A model generated the notes under the pieces. That model saw only the letters and a list, made by a program, of their open reading frames with translations. It made no database searches and was not told where the DNA came from. From Acidobacteriota bacterium (GTDB taxonomy: Bacteria > Acidobacteriota > Terriglobia > Terriglobales > Acidobacteriaceae), in contig JAKAXU010000029.1 of the NCBI GenBank assembly GCA_021816455.1, forward strand, positions 1-38,072: a stretch of DNA of 38,072 nt. The letters are read 5' to 3'. The translations under genes and the position numbers were made by a program. Below, piece by piece: positions 15,975 through 23,490 of this stretch (position 1 is its first letter; each line of letters begins with the position of its first letter).

Positions 15975-16718
15975 TCAACGCCGGGGATCTCCCACTGACT
16001 TGCTGCGCATGAATGCTACCAAGTCCCACAGACGCTCTACCGACATATGCCGCACCACCAGAGAAAATGAGTGGTACGGCCTGAAGAAACCAGCTTTAGC
16101 GCGCTTCCGCAGCATGTCTCCACTAAACTCTGTCGAGATCACGCTGAAGTTATACCGTACCTCGGATCCGTCGGCGGAGCTAACCGGAAAGCTCGTTCCA
16201 CAATTTAATAAGATCGCCAACTGCGTGAAGTGTGGACGGCCTGTAAACCCGGCCATAAATCGGGCCGCGCAGTACGCCGTATCGTTAAGTAGCACGTGGG
16301 CGGTCCGCCGGTCGGGATGCTTGAGTGACACTATCGGATCACCGCGCAAATCTTTCAGTCCTGCGAGCGCAGCCCATTCGGAATCCAACATACACATTTG
16401 GGCGATGTACTCTGTTCGCAGAATGCAGTACAGCGCGCGGCCAAAGCAGGGCATACACATCCCACGGTCGCATAGTGTCTGGAGCGCCTGGTCCTCTGCC
16501 CTACCGAGATGTGAGCATAACGCGGATGCCCACACAAAATAGAATTGTCCGTCGAGTTGGCGCAGATGGTCGAGAATCGGATCGTCCGAACTATTGTAAT
16601 GTTGGTCCCAGTATTCGCAATCGCGATTGTGGCAACGCGCTGCTTGTGAGGAATCCAATAATTGCGTCTTCCAGTAGTGCTGGCGGGCTGTGGCTAGAGG
16701 TTCATCGCGATGCCTCAC
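15975..16718 (-). CDS. Cysteine-rich protein of unknown function
   Basis: 247 residues from GTG 16718, with AAGGAG 10 bases upstream on the minus strand. The N-terminal ~110 residues hold eight cysteines (29, 34, 68, 83, 88, 91, 98, 109), including CDRGMCMPC, plus several His, suggesting a metal site. The remainder is mixed (FMAGFTGRPHFTQLAILLNCG, VERLWDLVAFMRS). I recognise no family. The minus-strand frame is preferred over the overlapping 191-codon plus frame because it has a ribosome-binding site, a terminator in the right place and a more protein-like composition. It sits among integration genes and is likely cargo or an accessory protein. Confidence 0.55.
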   Translation of the reverse strand: MRHRDEPLATARQHYWKTQLLDSSQAARCHNRDCEYWDQHYNSSDDPILDHLRQLDGQFYFVWASALCSHLGRAEDQALQTLCDRGMCMPCFGRALYCILRTEYIAQMCMLDSEWAALAGLKDLRGDPIVSLKHPDRRTAHVLLNDTAYCAARFMAGFTGRPHFTQLAILLNCGTSFPVSSADGSEVRYNFSVISTEFSGDMLRKRAKAGFFRPYHSFSLVVRHMSVERLWDLVAFMRSKSVGDPRR

Positions 16719-16894
16719 GTAGCATTGTCTCCTTTAGCTCTGATCAGAAATAGACTACAGACTTCATATTTACTGAGACCACAAGAATGGTCCATACCAT
16801 GCACAACATTTTTTGCGACCGCAAGCTCGACCGATATTGTCCCGGGCTGTTGACTGCGTAGACAGAATCGAATTCCCGCAAGGAGCTTCTTCAT
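16715..16894 (-). CDS. Possible small protein coupled to the cysteine-rich gene
   Basis: A 59-codon minus-strand frame from ATG 16894 (a TTG at 16933 could extend it). Its TGA stop overlaps the GTG start of the next gene as GTGA, the usual sign of translational coupling. The product is basic with one short hydrophobic segment and no recognised domain. There is no clear ribosome-binding site. The stretch 16895-17489 upstream shows no gene I can support, only the inverted repeat at 17308-17351. Confidence 0.2.
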   Translation of the reverse strand: MKKLLAGIRFCLRSQQPGTISVELAVAKNVVHGMDHSCGLSKYEVCSLFLIRAKGDNAT

Positions 16895-17307
16895 CAACAA
16901 GAGTGCTTGAGATTTACTACCTCTCCACTTCAAACCTCATTGGTGTGAATTGAAGATAAGCCGTCCTCTTGCAGTTGCAGATTTGGCGGAGGGCCCTCCG
17001 AATCTGCTGTGAAGACAACCCTTTCCATGGGCTTTCCATCTTCCTGGGTGACGCATTGATCTATTGCCGGGTGGATTGCGCTCTCGGATGGATCGCATCA
17101 GAAGCCAGATACGGAAGACCCTCTTTTCGAGAGACTTCGAGAAGTGGAAGCTTGTTCCCGTGTATTCGATGTTCACTCAGACCCTTCCAGAGAACCAACT
17201 CTGCTGCGCCCTCGCTCCTGCAGGTAAACAACGGGGGGTGGGCGCGCAAGGTCGAATCGTGTCTACTCATGGGTTTTCCACATTTTCATTCCGCGCGAGG
17301 CTTACTG

Positions 17308-17351
17308 CGGTCCGGGTAACGTAGGCCGTAGATGACTACTTTCCCGGACCG
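17308..17351. repeat. 9-bp perfect inverted repeat upstream of the recombinase operon
   Basis: CGGTCCGGG (17308-17316) and CCCGGACCG (17343-17351) are exact reverse complements separated by 26 bases, which themselves carry GTAG and CTAC. No T-run follows, so it does not look like a terminator. It lies about 140 bases before the HTH-recombinase operon and could be a binding site for the HTH protein or a recombinase. Confidence 0.45.
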
Positions 17352-17489
17352 AACGAATTGCGCTGAACATTTACACGTCACTCGCACAGCGGGGTGTGTG
17401 TCTCTCCGATGCCACGCCAGACCACCACACATGCTCCGCAGGACATGCGTCGCGACTGCACCACCTCGGCTGCGCAGAGGAGGACTGTG

Positions 17490-17828
17490 ATGGCTCGCGG
17501 AGATGTAGCAGGAAAAAGCGGCGCACAGATGCCGGACAAAGGCAGCGCACGTGCTACCGCGGCAGGCCCCAGCAATCCCGACAACGCCACCAAGCAAGTT
17601 CTCGCAACTCTGCGCAACGGGGTCGACTGCGCAGATCAGTGCAGGGTGCTACTGACGCTGGCGGACGCTGCTCGTGTACTGCAGATATCCGCTGATGATC
17701 TCGTGCACCTGATGCGGACAGGGCAGCTGACGTCGGTGGTGATCGCTGGGCAGGAACTGGTGCCCGTACGCGAGCTTGTCGAGCTGATCGAGGATTACAC
17801 CGCAATTGCGAAAAGGAGCACAAGATGA
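17490..17828 (+). CDS. Small HTH (excisionase-like) protein
   Basis: 112 residues from ATG 17490, fixed by AGAGGAGG at 17476-17483, 6 bases upstream; the longer frame from 17394 has no such site. The C-terminal half is a winged-helix/MerR-like helix-turn-helix of the excisionase type (LLTLADAARVLQISADDLVHLMRTGQLTSVVIAGQELVPVREL, ~50-92); the first 40 residues are low-complexity. The stop overlaps the next gene (ATGA at 17825), so it is co-translated with the recombinase. It probably bends or marks DNA for that recombinase, or regulates the operon. Confidence 0.7.
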   Translation: MARGDVAGKSGAQMPDKGSARATAAGPSNPDNATKQVLATLRNGVDCADQCRVLLTLADAARVLQISADDLVHLMRTGQLTSVVIAGQELVPVRELVELIEDYTAIAKRSTR

Positions 17829-19279
17829 GTCACAAACTATTGATCCACGATTTTGCGGATGGAGAGGCAGCCTGCATCTTTTGTTGCAGGCTGCTACCAG
17901 CCCATGCGACGTGGCCAGGCAAGCGTGTCCACGTCTGCGCCGACCTAAAGTGTATTAGTGATTTTGAGGCCGCTGCGACGCGACTTAAGCAGCTTGCGCC
18001 CGGCAATGTCTTGATCGGCCCGGACGCCGTGATGTGCGCCGGGCCGAAATGCGGCCGCATGGTGCCCGGCGGCGTATATAAGGCGGGGTCACGAGATCGA
18101 TGCTGTTCCGCGGTGTGCTGGTCCAGGAAAGACGGTAACTCCACCTCGCTGTACGTCTGCAGCTGTGGCTGCGGCACAAAATTTCGTGGGAACAGCTCGC
18201 TGTCACGCCGCAAAGGCCGAGCGTACCTTGACTTTACGCATCGGGCGCAGCATCTACTTGCGCTACACGTGGCCGAGTGCGGCTTGTTGGGGCAGGTAGC
18301 CCTCGATTACCTGCGAACGTTCGTGCCAATTCACTACCGGAACTCGAAATGTGCGAAAGCTACAATATTCCCGTTTTTCAAGTGGTGCCGCGAAAATGCC
18401 ATCTCCAGCCTCGCGGAAATCAGGCCGAAGACAATCACTCAATACCTGGCATGGTGCAAGCAACACAAGGTCAAAACCCCGCATTACCGGGTTGCCGCCC
18501 TGTCAGTCTTTTTTGACTGGGCCATCGCGGAGGAGCGCTATAGCTATGGGAATCCAGTCATACACCGCATCCACGCTCAGCGCAGGTCGCAGTCTGCTCC
18601 GAGGCCGCTCTCCGATTCGGAGTTGGCGCAGATGTGGCGCATGCTGGAAGCACAGGATGATCCACGACTGCTGTTTGCGGCCTCCATTGCGGAAGAGGCT
18701 GGTCTCAGAATTGGTGAAATCTGCAATTTGCGCGTCGCCGACATCGACGTTGAGGGACTGCAGGTTTTTGTGCGGCTCCCCAACAAAAGCAACAGAGAGC
18801 GGTACTCGTTGTTTGGGCCGCGCACCGCAGAGTTCGCTCGCACGATCCTGCGTTCGAGGCCCCGTGACATGAAGCAGGATCATATTCTTTGGAACGCTGT
18901 AAACGGGCCGATGGCATGCGGCACTCTGCGCAGACAGTTACGGATGGCGCTGTGTAAGACCTACCAGGGGAAATCGCTCCGCGACGAAGGCTTTTCATCC
19001 TGGTCTACGCACCGTCTGCGCCACAATATGGCGACATCCATGCGTCGCGGCGGTGCCAACACCGGTTCAATCATGGCACTTGGTGGATGGCGGTCGATGG
19101 ATGCTGCGAGCCACTACGTGGAGATGGTCACTGAGGATACACAGCGCGAGTATGCCGCCGCGATGGCGAAGGCACAAAATGCCAAGAAGCAAAACGAATC
19201 CGTTGTGTCGACTGCACTTACTCCAGCCCAGCTGCTCGATCGGGTTGGGAAACGGAAGATCGAGAGCCACTGCGCATAA
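17825..19279 (+). CDS. Tyrosine recombinase with N-terminal zinc-finger region
   Basis: 484 residues. The first ~140 residues hold many paired cysteines (CIFCC, CAGPKCG, CCSAVC, CSCGCG), like zinc ribbons, and are an unusual addition. A SAM-like core-binding domain follows (AKATIFPFFKWCRENAISSL...). The catalytic domain has R295 (GLRIGE), a Lys in LPNKSNRERYS, H396-x-x-R399 (HRLRH), Trp422 in the box III position where His is commoner, and the nucleophile Y431 (ASHYVEM). All catalytic positions are filled, so it should cut and rejoin DNA. It is coupled to the small HTH gene before it, and its stop codon lies inside a perfect 12-6-12 inverted repeat. Confidence 0.88.
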   Translation: MSHKLLIHDFADGEAACIFCCRLLPAHATWPGKRVHVCADLKCISDFEAAATRLKQLAPGNVLIGPDAVMCAGPKCGRMVPGGVYKAGSRDRCCSAVCWSRKDGNSTSLYVCSCGCGTKFRGNSSLSRRKGRAYLDFTHRAQHLLALHVAECGLLGQVALDYLRTFVPIHYRNSKCAKATIFPFFKWCRENAISSLAEIRPKTITQYLAWCKQHKVKTPHYRVAALSVFFDWAIAEERYSYGNPVIHRIHAQRRSQSAPRPLSDSELAQMWRMLEAQDDPRLLFAASIAEEAGLRIGEICNLRVADIDVEGLQVFVRLPNKSNRERYSLFGPRTAEFARTILRSRPRDMKQDHILWNAVNGPMACGTLRRQLRMALCKTYQGKSLRDEGFSSWSTHRLRHNMATSMRRGGANTGSIMALGGWRSMDAASHYVEMVTEDTQREYAAAMAKAQNAKKQNESVVSTALTPAQLLDRVGKRKIESHCA

Positions 19280-19297
19280 ATGATGTTATGCGCAGTG
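19268..19297. repeat. Perfect 12-6-12 inverted repeat, candidate recombinase core site
   Basis: CACTGCGCATAA (19268-19279) and TTATGCGCAGTG (19286-19297) are exact reverse complements around the 6-base spacer ATGATG. Core sites of tyrosine recombinases (dif 11-6-11, loxP 13-8-13) have this geometry. The left arm includes the stop codon of the first recombinase and the site ends 24 bases before the second. No T-run follows on either strand, arguing against a simple terminator. An RNA hairpin controlling the second gene is the main alternative. Confidence 0.6.
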
Positions 19298-19321
19298 CCA
19301 AGAAAAATAGGGACTTAAACA

Positions 19322-20254
19322 ATGGCATACACGATTTCGATTGGACAATTCGAGCAATCGATCCCTGCATTCTGCGAATTTGTCACCGCGAAGGGTAGCC
19401 CTAAGACGGGCGTAGCCTACGCCTGCGACCTCAGGCAATATGCCCAGTACGTTCGCTCGTTGCCGGTACTGGTCGATGGCGCACTGAGCACAAGCCTTGC
19501 ACGTCAGTACTTCTCCTTTTTGCGCGAAGCAAAGAACGAAGATTCGACCATCATTCGCAAACTCGCCGCACTTTCGAGTTATTGTGATTTTCTTCGCGCC
19601 GAGACAGTACCCTCACTCCCCAACCCCTTCCTCAGGCTGCCGCTCAAGCGGAGTCTTAGAGCCAACAAAGAGCCTAAACCTGTGGATACACTTCTGCTCG
19701 AGCTCATTCTGAGCGGGATTGACAATCTGCGCGACCAGGCGCTTTTTCGTCTCCTGCTGGCCACCGGACTGCGGATCAGCGAGGTCCACGCGCTTAATCG
19801 CGACAGCATCTCAATCCACGAAGAGCGGAATGGTGATGTACGCGTCATCACCGGCTCCGGTGAAATTGTTGGCAAAGGAAACAAGAGGCGGCGCTTTTTT
19901 GTCGATGAAGCAACACTCATCGCTTATGCCGGGTATGTTACCTCGCGCAGCGATGCATCTGCGGCGCTGTTTGTCTCGGCGCGAGGAACGCGTCTTTCGG
20001 TGCGGGGTATCCAGTATCGGTTGGCGCACTGGTGCGAGAAATTTGGCGCACCCCACATCAACGTACACCGGTTGCGCCATACATTCGCGACGGTACTCGC
20101 GAACAATGATATCGACTCAGTGGCGCTGCGGCACCTGATGGGCCACGCGTCATTTACGACGACGATGCAGTACTTCAAGCTGCACGACAAAACAATCCGG
20201 CGTCAGTATCACGCCGCGATGGGGAGGGCAAAGAGGCGGAACCCCAGCACATAA
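19322..20254 (+). CDS. XerC/D-like tyrosine recombinase
   Basis: 310 residues, the size of XerC/XerD. The N-terminal core-binding domain (IPAFCEFVTAKGSPKTGVAYACDLRQYAQYV) is followed by the catalytic domain with R151 (GLRISE), a Lys in GKGNKRRRFF, H249-x-x-R252 (HRLRH), H275 (MGHASF) and nucleophile Y284. All are present. It follows the first recombinase by 42 bases, across the inverted repeat, and was probably transcribed with it. Paired recombinases may act together as XerCD do. It differs in box III (His versus Trp) from its partner. A role in host chromosome dimer resolution is less likely because of the island context. Confidence 0.9.
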   Translation: MAYTISIGQFEQSIPAFCEFVTAKGSPKTGVAYACDLRQYAQYVRSLPVLVDGALSTSLARQYFSFLREAKNEDSTIIRKLAALSSYCDFLRAETVPSLPNPFLRLPLKRSLRANKEPKPVDTLLLELILSGIDNLRDQALFRLLLATGLRISEVHALNRDSISIHEERNGDVRVITGSGEIVGKGNKRRRFFVDEATLIAYAGYVTSRSDASAALFVSARGTRLSVRGIQYRLAHWCEKFGAPHINVHRLRHTFATVLANNDIDSVALRHLMGHASFTTTMQYFKLHDKTIRRQYHAAMGRAKRRNPST

Positions 20255-20428
20255 ACCCTTTTGCGCGATTGCTGTTGTTTGAGCAAGGCACCGCAATCCG
20301 GGCAGTCTTCGGCAGCATGGTAAGGAGAAGAAACTTGATGTGCGCTGGCACGAGGACTCCTTGAACTTAATAGACAACTGACTCTCAAGGCGATAACGGC
20401 AAGTTGTTCGGAAGCATGAGGTGTGGGA

Positions 20429-20785
20429 ATGCGGTGGGAAATTCAGAGTTTGCTCGAGACGGTAAGCAAGGCGGCGAGGGAAGACCTCCCCGTCCTTCTC
20501 GGTGAACTCGAAGTTGTGAGGTGTACTGCACTGGTACGCCTCACAAGCCAGGCAGTGTCCCAGCCTTCCGAGCCTGATCGCATGCTGGCGGTCGATGAAG
20601 CTGCGTCTCGGTTAAGTGTGTCGAAAGACTACCTCTACCGGCACGCGCCGGAATACCCATTCACCCGCCGCATCGGCAGCAGGCTCTTGTTCTCAAGTAT
20701 CGGCATCGAGGAGTTTATCCGTCACGAACGTGGGCAGGAGGGTAGATCGAAAAGGAGGTCGCACTCGCCGCCGCTGCGACACTGA
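20429..20785 (+). CDS. Excisionase-like HTH protein
   Basis: 118 residues from ATG 20429, with GAGGTG (20418-20423) 5 bases upstream. The C-terminal half is an excisionase-type helix-turn-helix (MLAVDEAASRLSVSKDYLYRH, then RRIGSRLLFSSIGIEEFI); the first half is helical (WEIQSLLETVSKAAREDLPVLLGELEVV). It precedes the tRNA-proximal integrase by about 140 bases, the usual place for a recombination directionality factor or regulator. It parallels the HTH gene before the first recombinase. Confidence 0.75.
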   Translation: MRWEIQSLLETVSKAAREDLPVLLGELEVVRCTALVRLTSQAVSQPSEPDRMLAVDEAASRLSVSKDYLYRHAPEYPFTRRIGSRLLFSSIGIEEFIRHERGQEGRSKRRSHSPPLRH

Positions 20786-20926
20786 TTTCCTTCAAGCCCA
20801 CTGATTACTTCCATATGACAACGACCAGGCATAGCCTCATGGCCGCGCCAACAGGAAGTCCTTGTCTCAAAACAGCCACTTGCGCAACACCAGAGATGGC
20901 CGAACCAGTAACACCGCGAGACATTC

Positions 20927-22120
20927 ATGATTCGGAATAGAGGAAACGGAAGAATATACGAACGCAAAGGAAGCAATCTGCTCTGGTGCGCATACTACCT
21001 GCGCGGAAAAGAGTTCCGCGAGAGCACCGGCACGTCGGACCCCGACAAAGCTCTGCGTTATCTGAAGCGGCGAATCAAGGAGGTAGGTGCAGATCAGATT
21101 GGCTCTTCTGTCTTTGTAGGACCACAGCAGGAACGGGTGACGTGCGCCAACCTCTTTGACGCACTGGAGCAGGACTACAAACTGCGTGGAAAGGACACGC
21201 CGCAATTCCGGTCGCACATGAAACATATCCGCACTCATTTCGCAAAGTGGCGTGCTGTTGAGGTGACGGCAGAGGCGGTGGACAAGTTCATCGAACTCAG
21301 ACTTGAAGCGGGCAATGCGCCTGCCACAATCAATCGAAGCACGCAGCTGCTTTCCCAGGCTTTCAAGTTGGCAATCGATCGCAGGCATCTGTCAATCGCC
21401 CCTAAGATCAGGCACATCTCGGAAAAGGCGAATGCGAGGCGAGGGTTCTTTTCCGTCCCGGAATTCAGGAAGCTTCTAGAGAACCTGCCTGAGCACCTGC
21501 GCGACTTCTGCGAATTTGGCTACATGACCGGCTGGAGGAAAGGTGAGATTGCTTCACTCCGATGGGAAGATGTTGACGCAGACCTGGTGCAGCTCAGGGC
21601 CGAGTATGCGAAGAATCGCAACGCGCGTTCGATTGTCGCGAGCGGCGAGTTGGCGCTACTGATTGAGAGGAGAAAAGGCGAACAGAAGTACAAGGTCCGA
21701 GAAAGCTGGTTCCTCTCGGAGTATGTCTTTCACATCGAAGGAAAGCCGATTGCCGAGTTCCGCAAGTCTTGGGCAACGGCATGCATTGCAGCAGGTCTTG
21801 GCCATTACAAGTGCCGACGCTGTGCGAAGCTATTTGTGCATGCTGTGTGCGCTGAATGTGGATCCAGCTGCAGCTACGAAGGCCGGTTGTTCCACGACTT
21901 TCGGCGGTCAGCCGTTCGCAACATGGTTCGTGCCGGCGTTCCAGAGCGTGTAGCCATGTCCATCAGCGGACACAAGACTCGCGCCGTGTTCGATCGCTAC
22001 AACATCGTCAACGAAGAGGATCTGCGTAATGCGGTTGAACGGACACAGGCTTACCTGAGTAGTTCAGGAAAGACATCTTCAAGCCCTGGGCCAGTTCAGA
22101 TTCGGAGCAAGCGGTACTAG
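20927..22120 (+). CDS. int: Integrase (tyrosine recombinase) next to tRNA-fMet
   Basis: 397 residues. The N-terminus (NGRIYERKGSNLLWCAYYLRGKEFRESTGTSD) is an arm-binding-type domain, then a core-binding domain (~70-150). The catalytic set is R204 (TGWRKGEI), H323-x-x-R326 (HDFRR), H349 (SGHKT) and Y358 (DRYNIV). A short zinc-ribbon-like insertion (KCRRC then CAECGSSC) sits just before the HDFRR box. The gene points at the 3' end of tRNA-fMet 480 bases away, as in islands that integrate into tRNA genes, so it is the likely integrase for this accessory block. The ribosome-binding site is weak. Confidence 0.9.
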   Translation: MIRNRGNGRIYERKGSNLLWCAYYLRGKEFRESTGTSDPDKALRYLKRRIKEVGADQIGSSVFVGPQQERVTCANLFDALEQDYKLRGKDTPQFRSHMKHIRTHFAKWRAVEVTAEAVDKFIELRLEAGNAPATINRSTQLLSQAFKLAIDRRHLSIAPKIRHISEKANARRGFFSVPEFRKLLENLPEHLRDFCEFGYMTGWRKGEIASLRWEDVDADLVQLRAEYAKNRNARSIVASGELALLIERRKGEQKYKVRESWFLSEYVFHIEGKPIAEFRKSWATACIAAGLGHYKCRRCAKLFVHAVCAECGSSCSYEGRLFHDFRRSAVRNMVRAGVPERVAMSISGHKTRAVFDRYNIVNEEDLRNAVERTQAYLSSSGKTSSSPGPVQIRSKRY

Positions 22121-22291
22121 ACGGAGACCGGATCATACGTTAGACATCCCCTCAGCCCCTTCGCGAAAATCACAGAGCGACACCAGAAGAAAGCAATCGA
22201 AAGCGTGATCAGCAATGGATCATGCAAAAGAGCGCAAGCCTGATGGTGGAGGCAGCCCGCAGGAGTAAAGCTGCCCAACGCCACCTCCGCG

Positions 22292-22333
22292 GCAGCATCC
22301 GGTCGGCAAAAGGAATGCCGAACCGGATGCTGC
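22292..22333 (+). terminator. Large stem-loop downstream of the integrase
   Basis: A 17/18-base stem, GCAGCATCCGGTCGGCA (22292-22308) against TGCCGAACCGGATGCTGC (22316-22333), with one bulged base and a 7-base loop, followed by ATTTTC. It may end the integrase transcript. The stretch 22121-22600 has no gene; besides this stem it holds GGTGG/CCACC and GGCAGC/GCTGCC pairings just upstream (from about 22240) and a weak hairpin (TGCAC/GTGCA, 22532-22549) followed by TTTTT. Confidence 0.5.
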
Positions 22334-22512
22334 ATTTTCACGTTGATCCGCCATCAGGTTTGACGCGACCCCACGTCTGTGGACGACGGAAGAAAGGATC
22401 ATCTGAAAACCCGGCTTCCAAGTCACCGAAAAACCACGGGCCAATTCTTCACCATGAGCTCCTGAAACGGGGCATGGGGAAATGTGCCTAAAAATCGGAT
22501 TTTTTGAAAACA

Positions 22513-22530
22513 CGGACAGAAAGCGGACAG
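22513..22530. repeat. Tandem CGGACAG repeats near the tRNA, possible integrase arm sites
   Basis: CGGACAG occurs at 22513-22519 and 22524-22530, an 11-base period, about 70 bases from the tRNA 3' end and between it and the integrase. Short direct repeats with helical spacing are typical of arm-type integrase sites, but two copies of 7 bases is thin evidence. Confidence 0.3.
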
Positions 22531-22600
22531 TTGCACCAAAAACAGTGCAGACGCTTTTTGGCATCATCTTTGTAAAGCATTGATTATATAGGGGTTGTTT

Positions 22601-22677
<77 letters not shown>

Positions 22678-22682
22678 AGTCG

Positions 22683-22712
22683 ATAGTAACAAGGTGGGAT
22701 TGGGTGGGTCAA
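22683..22712 (-). promoter_or_regulatory. Promoter of tRNA-fMet
   Basis: Read on the minus strand: -35 TTGACC (22707-22712), an 18-base spacer, and -10 TACTAT (22683-22688), five bases before the mature tRNA 5' end at 22677. Sequence and spacing are close to the sigma-70 consensus. Confidence 0.7.
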
Positions 22713-22817
22713 ACCCGGTTGCGGGAGCTGCGGCTCTCGCAGAGGTCACGTGCCAACCTGTTTGCTGGTCAGGCAAGCCTGATCCGCCGATTTGGCTCGC
22801 TGGTCCGGTCGAGGAAT

Positions 22818-23465
22818 TCACCGTCTGAATTCCGCAAGAATGGACAGGTATTTGTGGGCGTTTTCTGTGATGGTCTCCGGGTGGCCGGTCTGGATGGCTT
22901 TGGCATCGACCAGTTCGCCGCCGACGCCGAGCGCCACGGCTCCGGCTTCGAGGAATTCTCTGGCGTTGGCGAGGGAGACGCCGCCGGTTGGGATCAGATC
23001 GATCTGTGGAAACGGTGCTCTGAGCGCCTTGAGGTACTTTGCGCCGCCCATGGCGCTGGCGGGGAAGACCTTGACCGCGTCGGCACCCGCCTGCCAGGCG
23101 GCGAGCACCTCGGTTGGAGTCAGGGCACCGGGGAAGACGGCGATGCTGTAGCGGCTGCATATCTCGATGGTGGCTGGGTTGAGCGCCGGGCTGACGACGA
23201 ACTGCGCCCCGGCCAGCATCGCGGCGCGCGCGGTTTCGGGATCGAGCACGGTGCCCGCGCCGACCAGGATGCTGTCACCCTTTTCGGCGATCAGGCGCTC
23301 GATGACTTTGAGCGCTCCGGGAACGGTCATGGTGACTTCGAGCACGGTGACGCCGCCCGCTTCGAGAGCGTGGGCGATGGCCAGCGCCTGTTCCGGAGAG
23401 TCGGCGCGGAGGACGGGCAACAGGCCTACCTGGCGGATTGTGCTGAGTACTTCAGATTTCGTCAT
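22818..23465 (-). CDS. eda: KDPG/KDG aldolase
   Basis: 215 residues from ATG 23465, with AGGAA just upstream on the minus strand; the frame can extend to 23489 but without support. A class I aldolase that splits 2-keto-3-deoxy-6-phosphogluconate into pyruvate and glyceraldehyde 3-phosphate in the cytoplasm. Visible are E43 in VLEVT, VGAGTV, PGALTPTE, the Schiff-base Lys K132 in VKVFPAS, and the phosphate-loop TGGVSLAN. The length is normal. It is the last gene of kduD-kdgK-eda and takes the product of the kinase encoded 25 bases upstream. Confidence 0.93.
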   Translation of the reverse strand: MTKSEVLSTIRQVGLLPVLRADSPEQALAIAHALEAGGVTVLEVTMTVPGALKVIERLIAEKGDSILVGAGTVLDPETARAAMLAGAQFVVSPALNPATIEICSRYSIAVFPGALTPTEVLAAWQAGADAVKVFPASAMGGAKYLKALRAPFPQIDLIPTGGVSLANAREFLEAGAVALGVGGELVDAKAIQTGHPETITENAHKYLSILAEFRR

Positions 23466-23490
23466 TTTCGTTCCTCTGGTCAGGCTCAAC

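Noticed and set aside
15967-16542. 191-codon plus-strand ORF opposite the cysteine-rich gene
   Set aside because: No ribosome-binding site, poor composition, and the minus-strand frame is better supported by start and terminator signals.
16895-17324. Several overlapping ORFs of 60-116 codons on both strands
   Set aside because: None has a ribosome-binding site, domain or consistent codon pattern; they look like chance open frames in GC-rich DNA.
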